NCBI RefSeq assembly: GCF_034008315.1
Contig: NZ_CP125377.1
Coordinates: forward strand, 620,001 to 684,000
Source: Pseudomonas sp. P8_241
GTDB taxonomy: Bacteria; Pseudomonadota; Gammaproteobacteria; Pseudomonadales; Pseudomonadaceae
Length of the DNA: 64,000 bases
Direction: 5' to 3'
A program made the translations under genes and the position numbers. The stretch's first letter is position 1, and each line of letters starts with the position of its first letter. Positions 1 to 9,227 of this stretch are shown piece by piece. The notes beneath the pieces were generated by a model. That model saw nothing but the letters and a program-made list of their open reading frames with translations, was not told the origin of the DNA and ran no database searches.

Positions 1-1652
1 AGGCCAAGGGACACCGGCATCGCCAGCAAAATGTTGATCAGAATGGCTTGTGGTGTGTGCCACTGGCTGTCGCGCTTGAAGTGGCCGATATCCTGGTGAA
101 CCTTGTTCAGTCGGGCATACAGTTGCTTGCGGCGCCACAGCAGGGCGCCGATCAACAGAGCCAGTGGCAGGAACAGCAGCGGTCGCTGGGTCAGGCCATC
201 GGTCAGTTCGCTCAGGCTTGAGGCCAGGGGCAGTGTGTCGATCTGACGTTGCAGGCGATCCGGCACGCTGTGGATCCATTCCAGGTCCAGTGGCTTGTTG
301 CTGGGAATCCAGAACATCTGCTCATCGAGCGTGGCCCGCAGGCTTTGCGCGGTACTGAGCAATTGCTTCTGGTTCAACTGCAGGGTGATGGATTCGTTGA
401 GGACCGCACTCAGTTCCCGGTTCAGACGTTCCAACAGGTCGGCACGGGTGGTGGCCAGCTCCAGCAGGCTCTTGCGCAGCTGCGGGGTGACTTGCTCGGG
501 CGGCTGGGTCGACAGCAGGTTATCGACGTAGGTGGCCGGGTTGCTGAGCAACTCCCGTTGCTGGCTGACTTCGAACTGATAGAGGCGAATGTCGGCGATC
601 TGGTCGGCCAGGTCGCGGTCGACCTTGAGGCGCGGCAGGGCCTGCTTTTGCTTATAGAGAATCTTCGAAAGCAGCAGGCTGCCTTTGAGCACGTTGATCT
701 GTTCATCCAAAGCCGAGTCGCTTTGGGTCACGCTGTCGAGTTGCTGCTTGGTCTGCAGATTTTTCTGAGTGACTTCGTTGAGGCGGTCAGTGCTTTTGAG
801 CAGGTAGTCCGAGAGCTTCAGGTTGGCCGTGCTTTCGGTCGCCAGCAGGCTGCTGCCGCCGGATTTCTGCGCTTCGATCGACTGTTGGGTGACGGTCTCC
901 TGAGACTGCGCCAGGCGCTTCTGGTTGATCAGGTTCTGCAGTTCCTGAATTTCATGATCCAGGCGATCGGACCGTTCCGACAACAGGTCATGCTGACTGT
1001 TGCCCAGATCCTGCAGTTGAGTGTTGCCGGCCAGTTCCTGGCGACGCAGCGGGATCAGGGCGTTGAGCGCCGCGAGTTCGGCATTGAGCTGGTCGCGTTG
1101 CTCGGCGCTCAAGGTCTTGCCGGCGTCTTTGCCGGCCTTGAGGATGTTGTTGATCTGCTGGATGCGTGTCTGGCTGGTGGAGATTTCAGCCTGCGCGCGC
1201 TCCGGACGGGTCTGGGCGGTGATGATCAGACTGTTGGCGTCGGCAAGGGCTTTTTGCAGATCGCTTTGCTGTGTCGAGCGCTCGGTGAGCAATTGCTCCA
1301 GCTGCTGGATGTTTTCTTTGGCGAAACGCTGTGCCACCGGCACCACACTGGTGGCTTTGAGCCGCGTCAGCTCACGCTGGTTCTCGATGGTCTGTTTGGG
1401 TGCGCTGCTCAGCTGTTGCTTGAGTTCGGCCAGTTTCTGCTCGTAATCACGCTGATTGTTGAGATGAGTCAGCGTGCCTTGCAGAACGGATTGCAGAGCC
1501 TTTTGGTCCGCCTCCGGCAGTTTACGATCAGCGATCTTGTCCAGACTCGTCTGCACGGCTTCGCGGGTGGGCGGTTCGGCGGCTTGCAAGGGGCCGACGG
1601 AGAGACTCAGGCCCAGCAGGGCCATGATGAAAAAGGTGCGCAGGCTTGACAT
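1..1652 (-). CDS. mscK: MscK-type potassium-dependent mechanosensitive channel, N-terminal part (3' end outside window)
   Basis: The reading frame stays open from an ATG at 1652 to the window edge, giving about 550 residues of a larger protein (family members are about 1,100 residues). It opens with a signal peptide (hydrophobic FFIMALLGLSLS, cleavage near LQA-AE). A long Gln/Leu-rich, coiled-coil-like periplasmic region follows to about residue 485, then a first membrane segment (FLPLALLIGALLW) near residue 490. This is the architecture of the large MscK/KefA mechanosensitive channels; the MscS pore domain would lie beyond the window. It starts 34 bases after the nhaP2 stop on the same strand, so the two ion-handling genes may be co-transcribed. 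Family assignment is good; the exact orthologue is inferred. Confidence 0.8.
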   Translation of the reverse strand, partial: MSSLRTFFIMALLGLSLSVGPLQAAEPPTREAVQTSLDKIADRKLPEADQKALQSVLQGTLTHLNNQRDYEQKLAELKQQLSSAPKQTIENQRELTRLKATSVVPVAQRFAKENIQQLEQLLTERSTQQSDLQKALADANSLIITAQTRPERAQAEISTSQTRIQQINNILKAGKDAGKTLSAEQRDQLNAELAALNALIPLRRQELAGNTQLQDLGNSQHDLLSERSDRLDHEIQELQNLINQKRLAQSQETVTQQSIEAQKSGGSSLLATESTANLKLSDYLLKSTDRLNEVTQKNLQTKQQLDSVTQSDSALDEQINVLKGSLLLSKILYKQKQALPRLKVDRDLADQIADIRLYQFEVSQQRELLSNPATYVDNLLSTQPPEQVTPQLRKSLLELATTRADLLERLNRELSAVLNESITLQLNQKQLLSTAQSLRATLDEQMFWIPSNKPLDLEWIHSVPDRLQRQIDTLPLASSLSELTDGLTQRPLLFLPLALLIGALLWRRKQLYARLNKVHQDIGHFKRDSQWHTPQAILINILLAMPVSLG

Positions 1653-1686
1653 AGAGACCGATTAAAAAGCTGACGAGAAATGGAGT

Positions 1687-3429
1687 TTAGAGGAAGAGTC
1701 CCGGACCCGGGCGACTTCCTTCGGGGAATCTGACGCCCACTTTGCCGATCTTGTTCCCCTCCATGACGGCAACGGTCCAGATGGTGTTGTTCCATTCCAC
1801 CTGGTCGCCAACCACCGGCGCGCCCCCCACTTTCTGGGCAATGAAGTGGCCCAGGGACATGTCCGGGTCGATGCCTTCGACTTTCAGGCCATACAGGGCG
1901 GCAACCGCCGCCAGCTGGGCGTCTCCTTCGAGTACGAAGTCGCCGAAGAAACGCAAATCGAGGCCCCGTTGCGGCGCCTGGCTGAAGAGTTTTCCGAGGG
2001 CCGGCAGGTTGTGTTCATGGCCGATAACACACAGTAAATCATCGACTTCCAGCACCGTACTACCCGACGGATGGAGCAATTGCTGGCCACGAAACAGGGC
2101 GGCAATGCGGGTGCCTTCGGGCATTTTCAGTTCACGAAGTGGTGAACCGATGCACCATTTTTCCGCGCCGAGTCGATAAACGAAAAGCTCCCACTCACTG
2201 GTGACGTGTACTTCCAGGGCAGAGCGTGAGATCGGCGCGGGCTCCGGCGGTACCGTCACTTTCAACAGTTTGGCGACCCACGGCAAACTCGTGCCCTGCA
2301 CCAGTAGCGACACCAGCACGATGAAGAACGCGAGGTTGAAATACAGCTGGGCGTTAGGCAGGCCGGCCATCAGCGGGAACACCGCCAGAATGATCGGGAC
2401 CGCGCCCCGCAGGCCGACCCAGGAAATGAACGCTTTTTCCCGGCCATGGAAGGCCTTGAACGGCAGCAAGCCAACGACCACCGACAGCGGCCGGGCAAAC
2501 AGAATCATCCACAGCGCCAGTGCCAGTGCGGGCAGCGCAATCGGCAGCAGGTCGTGGGGTGTGACCAGCAGGCCCAGCACCAGGAACATGCCGATCTGCG
2601 CCAGCCATGCCATGCCGTCGAGCATGTGCAGGATGCCGTGACGGCTGCGTACCGGGCGGTTACCGATCACCAGACCGCAGATGTACACCGCCAGGAAGCC
2701 GCTGCCGTGCAGGGCGTTGGTCAGGGCAAAGACGACCAGCCCGCCAGCGATGACCAGGATCGGATACAAACCGGTGGCCAGATTGATGCGGTTGACCAGT
2801 TGCAGCATGAGCCAGCCGCCACCGAGTCCGATGACGCCGCCGATGCCGAATTCGCGCAACAGATGAGTCAGCAGGCTCCAGTGCAGGCCTGTCTGGCCGC
2901 TGGCGAGCATATCGATCAGGGTGACGGTGAGAAACACCGCCATCGGGTCGTTGCTGCCGGATTCGATTTCCAGGCTGGCGGTCACCCGTTCGTTCAGACC
3001 CTTGCCCCCCAGCAGCGAGAATACTGCCGCGGCATCGGTGGAGCCGACGATGGCGCCGATCAGCAGGCCTTGAATCAGGTTCAGGTCGAACAGCCATGCG
3101 GCCGCCATACCGGTCAGCCCGGTGGTTATCAACACTCCGACCGTCGCCAGCGACAACGCTGGCCATAACGCCACACGGAAGCTCGAGACCCGTGTACGCA
3201 AGCCGCCGTCGAGCAGGATCACGGCCAATGCGAGGTTGCCGACCAGATAAGCCGTGGGATAGTTATCGAAAATAATGCCGGCGCCATCGACGCCGGCCGA
3301 CATGCCCACGGCCAGGATGATCACCAGAATCGGGATGCCGAGGCGGGACGAGAGAGAACTCACCAGAATGCTAGCACCCACCAGCAACGCGCCGATCAAG
3401 AACAGGCTGTTGATGGTTGTCGCATTCAA
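1687..3429 (-). CDS. nhaP2: K+/H+ antiporter NhaP2 (CPA1 family)
   Basis: A protein of 580 residues that would exchange K+ (or Na+) for protons across the inner membrane. About 13 hydrophobic segments run from residue 5 to 390, with conserved blocks [38 protein letters not shown] and [13 protein letters not shown]. After the membrane domain come a TrkA-C-like domain (about 400-480) and a CorC/HlyC-type domain at the C-terminus, as in NhaP2/CvrA. The frame is open 52 codons further upstream, but family alignment and a GGAG seven bases ahead point to a TTG start at 3429 ([13 protein letters not shown]). mscK lies 34 bases downstream. Assignment is firm; the rare start codon is inferred. Confidence 0.92.
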   Translation of the reverse strand: MNATTINSLFLIGALLVGASILVSSLSSRLGIPILVIILAVGMSAGVDGAGIIFDNYPTAYLVGNLALAVILLDGGLRTRVSSFRVALWPALSLATVGVLITTGLTGMAAAWLFDLNLIQGLLIGAIVGSTDAAAVFSLLGGKGLNERVTASLEIESGSNDPMAVFLTVTLIDMLASGQTGLHWSLLTHLLREFGIGGVIGLGGGWLMLQLVNRINLATGLYPILVIAGGLVVFALTNALHGSGFLAVYICGLVIGNRPVRSRHGILHMLDGMAWLAQIGMFLVLGLLVTPHDLLPIALPALALALWMILFARPLSVVVGLLPFKAFHGREKAFISWVGLRGAVPIILAVFPLMAGLPNAQLYFNLAFFIVLVSLLVQGTSLPWVAKLLKVTVPPEPAPISRSALEVHVTSEWELFVYRLGAEKWCIGSPLRELKMPEGTRIAALFRGQQLLHPSGSTVLEVDDLLCVIGHEHNLPALGKLFSQAPQRGLDLRFFGDFVLEGDAQLAAVAALYGLKVEGIDPDMSLGHFIAQKVGGAPVVGDQVEWNNTIWTVAVMEGNKIGKVGVRFPEGSRPGPGLFL

Positions 3430-3690
3430 AGGCAGTACTCCAGAAAAGCTGAAAGGCGGGGCGCAGACTGACCATGCAGTCTGCGTGCCAGCGATTCTAA
3501 CCTGTTGAATTGAGTCGCTGTCAAAAAAGCTTTTGAAGATGACTGTTTTTGGTGGTGCCTGCTGATTTGCTAACTGTTGAGTCAATTAGAGATTCAACGG
3601 ATGATAATCAGATTTTGTTTTGAACAGGATGCTCTTGTCTTGCCGGGTTTTCAGATGGGTTTGAAAGTGCAAACAAATTTATCTGAAGGC

Positions 3691-4095
3691 TCAAGACCAG
3701 CCTGAGCCTGCGATATCTCCCAAGCGCACAAAACCTGTTACGGTAACGGCTAATAATGTTTTGGTGTGGAGGATTTTTACTATGATTTGGCTTTGGTTGT
3801 TGTGAGGCGTGTAGTTTACAAAAGCATCGCCTGGGTTCCTCAGTTCGGAGGGGTCGGAAAGATTGAAGTTTAGCGTGTTCACGCCGAGGTTTTTCAATGC
3901 TTTCAACATGTCGATGCGGTCTTTGCCCGTTTCAAAACTGGCGATGTATTGCACTTCGCTGATTGCTGCAAGGGAATCTTCAATGCCATAGGTAACGCCG
4001 CCCCTGTCGTTAGTTGTCAGGGTGATGCTCTGGCTTGTTGTGGCAGTGCTCCGGGGTTCGGACATGGAGGCCGGTGTTTCTTGATTGTTTGACAT
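3691..4095 (-). CDS. Orphan small protein resembling a serralysin/type I secretion C-terminal domain
   Basis: 134 residues, AT-rich compared with its neighbours. The first 30 residues are Ser/Thr/Asn-rich. From about residue 50 the pattern resembles the C-terminal secretion domain of M10 serralysins: GKDRIDML (compare GxDKIDLS), then NPGDAFVNY (compare AGEAxLSY), a strand QIIVKIL and LLAVTVTGF (compare DFLVKIVG). No glycine-rich RTX repeats and no protease domain precede it. It could be a secreted or export-tagged remnant, or a small stand-alone protein of this fold. The start at 4095 has only a distant GAG as ribosome site. I do not know its function; that it is expressed is an inference. 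Confidence 0.5.
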   Translation of the reverse strand: MSNNQETPASMSEPRSTATTSQSITLTTNDRGGVTYGIEDSLAAISEVQYIASFETGKDRIDMLKALKNLGVNTLNFNLSDPSELRNPGDAFVNYTPHNNQSQIIVKILHTKTLLAVTVTGFVRLGDIAGSGWS

Positions 4096-4397
4096 GGTAG
4101 TTGTTCTCGCTTTTATATAAATAAATTCTGGTGGGTTTTAATGTTGGCCGCAGATTGGCGGCAATTAAAATTATTCCATGGTTGTAATTATGTTTGCGAG
4201 CGAGAGTTTGGTTCTGAGTGTTTCGCTTGTTTTTAATAAGTGTAAGTGGTGTTTTGGATTTATCGAGTTTGTCGAGTTTTAGCCACTTGCACATTATTGG
4301 GTTTAGACATGGAGTGGTTTGATAGCGTTTGTTCGGGGGGCGTGTAAACGTCCGTGCTTACCATCAGGGAGTGCACCTCGGGCGGCCGATAGAAGAT
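4096..4397. other. AT-rich intergenic stretch without a supportable gene
   Basis: About the first 220 bases are clearly lower in GC than the flanking core genes, which fits an acquired or poorly selected segment. Small open frames here (for example minus strand 4010-4294) have no recognisable content and mostly overlap the real gene. The last 60 bases return to higher GC and lead into the candidate structured RNA. Confidence 0.5.
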
Positions 4398-4586
4398 GAA
4401 TGCCCTGTGCGTTGCCGATCTGAGCGATTGAACCCTCTGTCATTCAGCCAGTTGCACCCTTCGGCGACGAAGTGCAGGAACCAGATCGGCCATTCACAGT
4501 CTTTAAAACTCGCGAGGAAGGTCGCCCGGCAGGAAAATCAAGGCTTTGCGCCGGTATAACCCTGGCATCCAGGGTGACTTTTCTTT
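4398..4586 (+). ncRNA. Candidate structured RNA (elongated hairpin plus terminator-like hairpin)
   Basis: Three nested elements can be drawn. An outer perfect 9-bp stem GCCGATCTG (4414-4422) pairs with CAGATCGGC (4482-4490). An inner hairpin has TGCAC (4453-4457) pairing with GTGCA (4472-4476) and TTCG pairing with CGAA around a GCGA loop, which is a GNRA tetraloop on the plus strand. CTGTG (4405-4409) can also pair with CACAG (4495-4499). A compact hairpin CCCTGG-CAT-CCAGGG at 4560-4574 follows, and then TGACTTTTCTTT, which looks like a weak terminator. Three AGGA motifs occur between 4476 and 4535. It does not match what I remember of Pseudomonas 6S RNA. It may instead be the leader of the zapB-like gene. 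Family unknown. Confidence 0.35.
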
Positions 4587-4623
4587 ATCGTACGCGCCCT
4601 TTGAAAATGCCCGGAAAATCAAA

Positions 4624-4854
4624 ATGTTGGAAGCATCCCTAAGCCAATTGGAACAACTGGTCAGCGACCTGGTGCAACAGAACCAGGCTTTGCTCGGCAC
4701 CAACCAGACCCTGACTGCAGAACTGGCCCAGGCCAAAGACGAAAACGAAAGCCTGCAATTGAGCCTGATGGAACAGGAAGAGAAGCAAGGCGCCACCGCC
4801 GCTCGCATCCAGGCACTGGTTGAGCGCGTCAGCGCTGGCCCTGTCAGCGCATGA
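4624..4854 (+). CDS. ZapB-like coiled-coil small protein (TIGR02449 type)
   Basis: 76 residues, almost entirely a heptad-patterned coiled coil (LSQLEQLVSDLVQQNQALL, then LTAELAQAKDENESLQLSL). This is the pattern of the short TIGR02449 proteins that sit next to zapA in Pseudomonas and resemble the division factor ZapB. The frame is open 26 codons upstream, but the ATG at 4624 gives the usual N-terminus (MLEASLSQLEQLV). Its stop overlaps the next start as ATGA, so it is translationally coupled to the zapA-like gene. A role in Z-ring organisation is inferred from family and context only. Confidence 0.7.
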   Translation: MLEASLSQLEQLVSDLVQQNQALLGTNQTLTAELAQAKDENESLQLSLMEQEEKQGATAARIQALVERVSAGPVSA

Positions 4855-5150
4855 GTTACGGTCCGGGGGTGAAAGTCGTCTCGATTCTGGGGGAGGACTA
4901 TTCGATCAAGGCGCCGGCCGGGGAAGAACAAACCCTGCTCGACGCTGCGATGATGTTGAAAGCTGCCCTGGACGACACCAAAAGGAAGTACCCGACGCTG
5001 ATCGGTGACCGACTGCTGGTGCTGGCCGCAATGAATCTGTGCTCTCAGCAGATCGAAATGAAAAAGCAGCACAAGCTCGAACTCGACCGTTACCAAGAGC
5101 AAGTCAGCGCCACGGTTGAAGTGATTTCCAAGACGATCAATCAGGCCTGA
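4851..5150 (+). CDS. zapA: ZapA-like cell division protein
   Basis: 99 residues with the ZapA pattern: a short beta region ([16 protein letters not shown]), a helix with [18 protein letters not shown], the [12 protein letters not shown] segment typical of ZapA, and a C-terminal coiled coil. ZapA binds FtsZ and cross-links protofilaments at mid-cell. It overlaps the upstream zapB-like gene by 4 bases. The usual Pseudomonas zapA, as I remember it, is followed by ssrS (6S RNA) and a 5-formyl-THF cyclo-ligase gene. Neither is here, and the sequence differs from that copy (for example [10 protein letters not shown] and [14 protein letters not shown]), so this may be a second, paralogous pair. Confidence 0.7.
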   Translation: MSYGPGVKVVSILGEDYSIKAPAGEEQTLLDAAMMLKAALDDTKRKYPTLIGDRLLVLAAMNLCSQQIEMKKQHKLELDRYQEQVSATVEVISKTINQA

Positions 5151-5166
5151 TCGGCTTTGCGCACAA

Positions 5167-5241
5167 CCAAAGAATAAATTGTCGATTTTGATGTATACAA
5201 TCGGCACGGCTGTTGCAGTGTTTCAGCCTCTTATTCTTTGG
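5167..5241 (+). promoter_or_regulatory. Perfect 11-bp inverted repeat ahead of the chemoreceptor start
   Basis: CCAAAGAATAA (5167-5177) is the exact reverse complement of TTATTCTTTGG (5231-5241). The 3' arm runs directly into GGGTGCTCC-ATG, so a stem formed in mRNA would cover the likely ribosome site (GGGGG, 5240-5244) of the gene starting at 5251. The loop contains TATACAAT (5193-5200), which could alternatively be a promoter -10; in that case only the 3' arm would be transcribed. Whether this acts as RNA or as a protein site is undecided. Confidence 0.4.
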
Positions 5242-5250
5242 GGGTGCTCC

Positions 5251-7188
5251 ATGCAGTTCTGGCGACGCAGTATTCAATGGCAATTGATCCTGAGCATGGG
5301 CAGCGCCCTGTTGGTCAGTATCCTGATTGTGGTTGGCATTTATACCCTCGTGGTCAACCGCCTCGCCCAGAGCTACCTGGTCGAGCAAGCCTTGCCGTCG
5401 AGCATCGAAGCGATGCGCAACGACATCGAGCGCATCCTTGTCCAACCCCTCACCGCCGCCAAGGACATCGCCAGCAACAGCATGGTGCGTGACTGGCTGG
5501 CCGCAGGTGAAGACAGTGCCCAGGTCGGTGCCTTCACCACTTATCTGGAAGGCATTCGAGGCGAGCACAAAGCCTTTACTGCGCTGATTGTCGGCACTGC
5601 CTCCAACCATTACTTCAGCGAAAAAGGCCTGGACCGCACCCTCAGCCGCTCCAATCCAAAAGACGCCTGGTTTTATGCATTTCTCGACAGCCACCAGCCG
5701 CGCACCCTCAATATCGATAACGACACGGCCACCGGAGAATTGGCGCTTTTCATCGACATCAAAGTCGAACAGGCCGGTAAAGTCGTGGGTGTTGCAGGGC
5801 TTGGATTGAGCATGAAAGAGCTGTCGGAGATTATCCACAATTTCAGTTTTGGTGAGCGCGGCAAGGTCTATCTCGTGCGTTCCGACGGTTTGATCCAGGT
5901 TCATCCCGAGGCGCAATTCAGCGGTAAACGCACCCTCACCGAGCAGATCGGCGATGTCGCGGCGCGCGCCGTCATGGGTCAAAAATCTGCCACCAGCAAT
6001 AGCTTCCAGCGTGATGGCGAAGATTTTCTTGCGTTGAGCCTGCCACTGCGCGATCTCGGCTGGACGTTGGTTGCCGAAGTGCCGCAGTCACAAATCTACG
6101 CCGAGGCCCGCCGCGCCATGTGGATGAGCAGCGGCATTGGCCTGGCGGTGGCAATGGTGTGCCTGTTGCTGGTCGTCTTGTTGGCACGAGGGTTGGTAAG
6201 ACCGATTCGTCAGGTAACAGCGGCGCTGGTGGCCATCGGTAGCGGTGGTGGAGATTTGACCCACCGGTTAGATTCCAGTCGCGCCGATGAGCTGGGTGAT
6301 CTGGCGCGTGGGTTCAATCGCTTCCTCGACAGTCAGCGCGACATGATCGGCGAAGTGCTCACCACCAGCGAACGCCTGCGCACGGCGGTGGGGCAAGTGG
6401 CCAAGGTTGTGGATAACACTGCTGAACGCTCTGGACGCCAGCAGGAGATGACCGACATGGTCGCCACGGCGGTTCACGAAATGGGCCTGACGGTTCAGGA
6501 AATCGCGCAGAACGCAGGCAATGCGGCGGTCGCGTCGCAAACGGCGCGGGATGAGGCGATGCAGGCGCGGGAAGCGGTCGGTGGCTCGATTCGGCATATC
6601 GAAAGCATGTCTGACGAAATAGGCGTCGCCGCCAGCGCAGTGGGCGAATTGGCCCATCAAGTGGCATCCATCGATCAGGTGCTGGCGGTGATTCGCGGCA
6701 TATCCGAGCAAACCAACCTGCTGGCGCTCAACGCTGCCATTGAAGCAGCGCGGGCCGGGGACATGGGGCGCGGGTTTGCGGTGGTTGCCGATGAAGTGCG
6801 CACCTTGGCAAGACGTACGCAGTCGTCCACTGATGAGATCCAGCAGATGATTGGTAGTCTCAAGCAGGGCGCGGAGAACGCCGTTTCCTCGATGCATAGC
6901 GGTCAAGCGGCGACAGGGACAGGCGTCGAATCGAGCCAGCGCACGGGAGCCTCGTTGACCGCCATTACCGGACAGGTCGAACGCATCAGCGACATGAATC
7001 ACCAGGTGGCGACGGCGACGGAAGAGCAATCGGCGGTGACCGAGGAAATCAATCGCAACGTGCAGGGTATTTCCGACCTGGCGCGGGCGACGGCGGGAGA
7101 GGTCAGGGGCTGTCGGGATGATTGTCAGACGTTGCAACGGTTGGCAGATGATCTGGCGCGGCAGATGGGTGGGTTCAAGTTGAAGTGA
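5251..7188 (+). CDS. Methyl-accepting chemotaxis protein with periplasmic Cache-type sensor
   Basis: 645 residues. TM1 lies near 8-36 ([17 protein letters not shown]). A periplasmic sensor of about 250 residues contains [23 protein letters not shown] and a second module with [17 protein letters not shown], the look of a double Cache domain. TM2 (about 290-315, [19 protein letters not shown]) is followed by a HAMP domain and a signalling region with the hairpin [16 protein letters not shown] and [14 protein letters not shown]. There is no C-terminal CheR-docking pentapeptide (it ends GGFKLK). It senses an extracellular ligand and signals to CheA/CheW; the ligand cannot be told from sequence. 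The start at 5251 is chosen because it places TM1 at the N-terminus; an upstream TTG at 5179 is less likely. Confidence 0.9.
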   Translation: MQFWRRSIQWQLILSMGSALLVSILIVVGIYTLVVNRLAQSYLVEQALPSSIEAMRNDIERILVQPLTAAKDIASNSMVRDWLAAGEDSAQVGAFTTYLEGIRGEHKAFTALIVGTASNHYFSEKGLDRTLSRSNPKDAWFYAFLDSHQPRTLNIDNDTATGELALFIDIKVEQAGKVVGVAGLGLSMKELSEIIHNFSFGERGKVYLVRSDGLIQVHPEAQFSGKRTLTEQIGDVAARAVMGQKSATSNSFQRDGEDFLALSLPLRDLGWTLVAEVPQSQIYAEARRAMWMSSGIGLAVAMVCLLLVVLLARGLVRPIRQVTAALVAIGSGGGDLTHRLDSSRADELGDLARGFNRFLDSQRDMIGEVLTTSERLRTAVGQVAKVVDNTAERSGRQQEMTDMVATAVHEMGLTVQEIAQNAGNAAVASQTARDEAMQAREAVGGSIRHIESMSDEIGVAASAVGELAHQVASIDQVLAVIRGISEQTNLLALNAAIEAARAGDMGRGFAVVADEVRTLARRTQSSTDEIQQMIGSLKQGAENAVSSMHSGQAATGTGVESSQRTGASLTAITGQVERISDMNHQVATATEEQSAVTEEINRNVQGISDLARATAGEVRGCRDDCQTLQRLADDLARQMGGFKLK

Positions 7189-7209
7189 TGTGTTGTTTGT
7201 TCTGACGCC

Positions 7210-7298
7210 ATCGCGAGCAAGCTCGCTCCTACAGGTTTTGTGTCGAACACATTATTCGTGAACGACCGGATCCCTGTAGGAGCCGGCTTGCCGGCGAT
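7210..7298. repeat. REPIN: two inverted REP units
   Basis: One unit ATCGCGAGCAAGCTCGCTCC at 7210-7229 (continuing TACAG to 7234) and an inverted unit CTGTAGGAGCCGGCTTGCCG at 7274-7293 (to 7298) flank a 39-bp loop. The arms differ (GAGC type against GGCC type), so two REP variants are combined. It lies between the 3' ends of the chemoreceptor and acyl-CoA dehydrogenase genes, the normal convergent location. Confidence 0.85.
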
Positions 7299-7327
7299 TG
7301 GATCTCAAGGGCGGCAAAAGCCCCGGA

Positions 7328-9130
7328 TCAAAACCACTCATCCTGCATCCCCAGGCACACATCATCCCGCGCCTCAAGAATCGCCAGCTCATGATGGCAA
7401 CCCGGCACTTCCCACGTCAGGAAGTACCGCGCCGCCTGCAGCTTGCCTTTGTAGAAGCTCACATCCGCCGCATTCCCCTTGGTCAAGCCTTCCTCGGCGC
7501 GGATCGCCTGTTCCAGCCAGCGCCAGCCGATCACCGTGTGACCAAACACTTTCAGGTACAGCGCCGAGTTCGCCAGGCTGCTGTTGACCTTGCCCTGGGC
7601 CAGATCGGTCAGCAGGCCGATGGTCACGGCTTGCAGTCGGGCCACCAGTTTTTCCAGCGGTTCACGCAGTGGCGTCAATGAATCAAACGCCTGTGCTCGC
7701 TCGCCAGTGTCGGCGATCAGGCGGATCAGTTGTTTCAGTCCTGCACCACCGTTCTGCGCCAGTTTGCGCCCCAGCAGGTCCAGCGATTGAATACCGTGGG
7801 TGCCTTCGTGGATCGGGTTCAGGCGGTTGTCGCGGTAATACTGCTCGACCGGATACTCGCGGGTGTAGCCATGGCCGCCGAGGATCTGGATCGCCAGCTC
7901 ATTGGCCTTCAGGCAGAACTCAGACGGCCAGGATTTAACGATCGGCGTCAGCAGGTCCAGCAGCTCATGGGCCTGCTTGCGCTCGGCTTCGGTCGCAAGT
8001 GTGGTGGTGTCATCGAACAGGCGCGCCGCATACAGGCCGAGGTCGAATGAGCCTTCGACGTAGGCCTTTTGTGTCAGCAGCATGCGCTTGACGTCGGCGT
8101 GGTTGATGATTGCCACCGGAGCAGTGTTCGGGTCTTTGCTGTCCGGCACGCGGCCTTGCGGGCGCTCGCGGGCGTATTCCAGCGAGTACAGGTAACCGGC
8201 GTAGCCGAGCATCACCGCGCCCATGCCGACGCCGATCCGCGCCTCGTTCATCATCTGGAACATGTAGCTCAAGCCCTGATGCGGCTTGCCCACCAGATAG
8301 CCGACACAGTCACCGTTATCGCCGAAGTTGAGCGCGGTGGACGTGGTGCCGCGCCAGCCCATCTTGTGGAACAGACCGGCGAGCAACACGTCATTGCGCT
8401 TGCCGAGGCTGCCGTCATCGTTGACCAGGATTTTTGGCACGATGAACAGCGAGATGCCTTTCACCCCGGCCGGCGCGTCCGGCAGCTTGGCCAGGACCAT
8501 GTGCACAATGTTTTCCGACAGCGAGTGATCACCGCCGGAAATGAAGATTTTGTTGCCCTTGAGGCGATAGGTGCCGTCAGACGCAGGTTCTGCGCGGGTA
8601 CGAATATCCGACAACGATGAGCCGGCGTGCGGTTCGGTGAGGGCCATGGTGCCGAAAAAGCGGCCGTCGATCATCGGTTGCAGGAAGCGCTGCTTCTGTT
8701 CGTCAGTGCCGAAGCTTTCGATCAGGTTTGCCGCGCCCATGGTCAGGAACGGATAAGACGTCGAAGCGGCGTTGGCTGACTGGAAGTGCGAAAAACAGGC
8801 TTGGGACAGCAATGTAGGAAGTTGCATGCCGCCAGCATCGAAACTGCGAGCGGCGTTGAGGAAACCGGCTTCGAGGAAGGCTTCCACTGCCGGTTTTACT
8901 TCCGGAATCAGAATCGCCTGACCGTTCTCATAGCGCGGCTCATTCTCGTCGCCCTTGCGGTTGTGCGGGGCGAAGAGCTTCTCGGCGATGCTGCGGGCGG
9001 TGCCAATGGCGGCATCGAAGGTTTCGCGGTTGTGCTCGGCGAAACGCTCACGCTGGGTCAGGCCCTCGGCATCAAGGACTTCATACAGCTCGAAAGCCAG
9101 ATTGCGGGAACTGAGCAACGTCTCTGACAT
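7328..9130 (-). CDS. Acyl-CoA dehydrogenase, long C-terminally extended type (DmdC-like)
   Basis: 600 residues, an FAD flavoprotein that would oxidise an acyl-CoA to the enoyl-CoA in the cytoplasm. Visible blocks are the middle-domain motif MALTEPHAGSSLSDIRT, GNKIFISGGDH, the C-terminal helix region ARIGVGMGAVMLGYAGYLYS, QILGGHGYTREYPVEQYYRD and HEGTHGIQSLDLLGRKLA. The C-terminal extension after about residue 460 is typical of the 600-residue subgroup often annotated as phenylacyl-CoA or 3-methylmercaptopropionyl-CoA dehydrogenase. The substrate is not predictable; a fatty-acid role is as likely as a DmdC role. It stands alone between two REP-containing gaps. Confidence 0.88.
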   Translation of the reverse strand: MSETLLSSRNLAFELYEVLDAEGLTQRERFAEHNRETFDAAIGTARSIAEKLFAPHNRKGDENEPRYENGQAILIPEVKPAVEAFLEAGFLNAARSFDAGGMQLPTLLSQACFSHFQSANAASTSYPFLTMGAANLIESFGTDEQKQRFLQPMIDGRFFGTMALTEPHAGSSLSDIRTRAEPASDGTYRLKGNKIFISGGDHSLSENIVHMVLAKLPDAPAGVKGISLFIVPKILVNDDGSLGKRNDVLLAGLFHKMGWRGTTSTALNFGDNGDCVGYLVGKPHQGLSYMFQMMNEARIGVGMGAVMLGYAGYLYSLEYARERPQGRVPDSKDPNTAPVAIINHADVKRMLLTQKAYVEGSFDLGLYAARLFDDTTTLATEAERKQAHELLDLLTPIVKSWPSEFCLKANELAIQILGGHGYTREYPVEQYYRDNRLNPIHEGTHGIQSLDLLGRKLAQNGGAGLKQLIRLIADTGERAQAFDSLTPLREPLEKLVARLQAVTIGLLTDLAQGKVNSSLANSALYLKVFGHTVIGWRWLEQAIRAEEGLTKGNAADVSFYKGKLQAARYFLTWEVPGCHHELAILEARDDVCLGMQDEWF

Positions 9131-9227
9131 GGCGGCCTACCTTTTGTTGGAATGGGCCGAGTCTAAGATGGGGAATAGAGGCTGAACAGGATGATTGATG
9201 TCGGTGATAAAGGGGCAAAACACCGAC

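Noticed and set aside
249..1649. Plus-strand open frame of 466 codons
   Set aside because: It is the complement of mscK. The minus-strand reading gives a signal peptide and the expected coiled-coil domain, while this frame has no recognisable content.
4010..4294. Minus-strand frame of 94 codons in the AT-rich stretch
   Set aside because: No ribosome site, no recognisable content, and it overlaps the orphan gene in another frame.
4329..4559. Plus-strand frame of 76 codons
   Set aside because: TTG start without ribosome site; the stretch is better explained by RNA-like inverted repeats.
4398..4586. 6S RNA (ssrS), expected near zapA
   Set aside because: The sequence does not match the Pseudomonas 6S RNA I remember, and it lies upstream rather than downstream of zapA.
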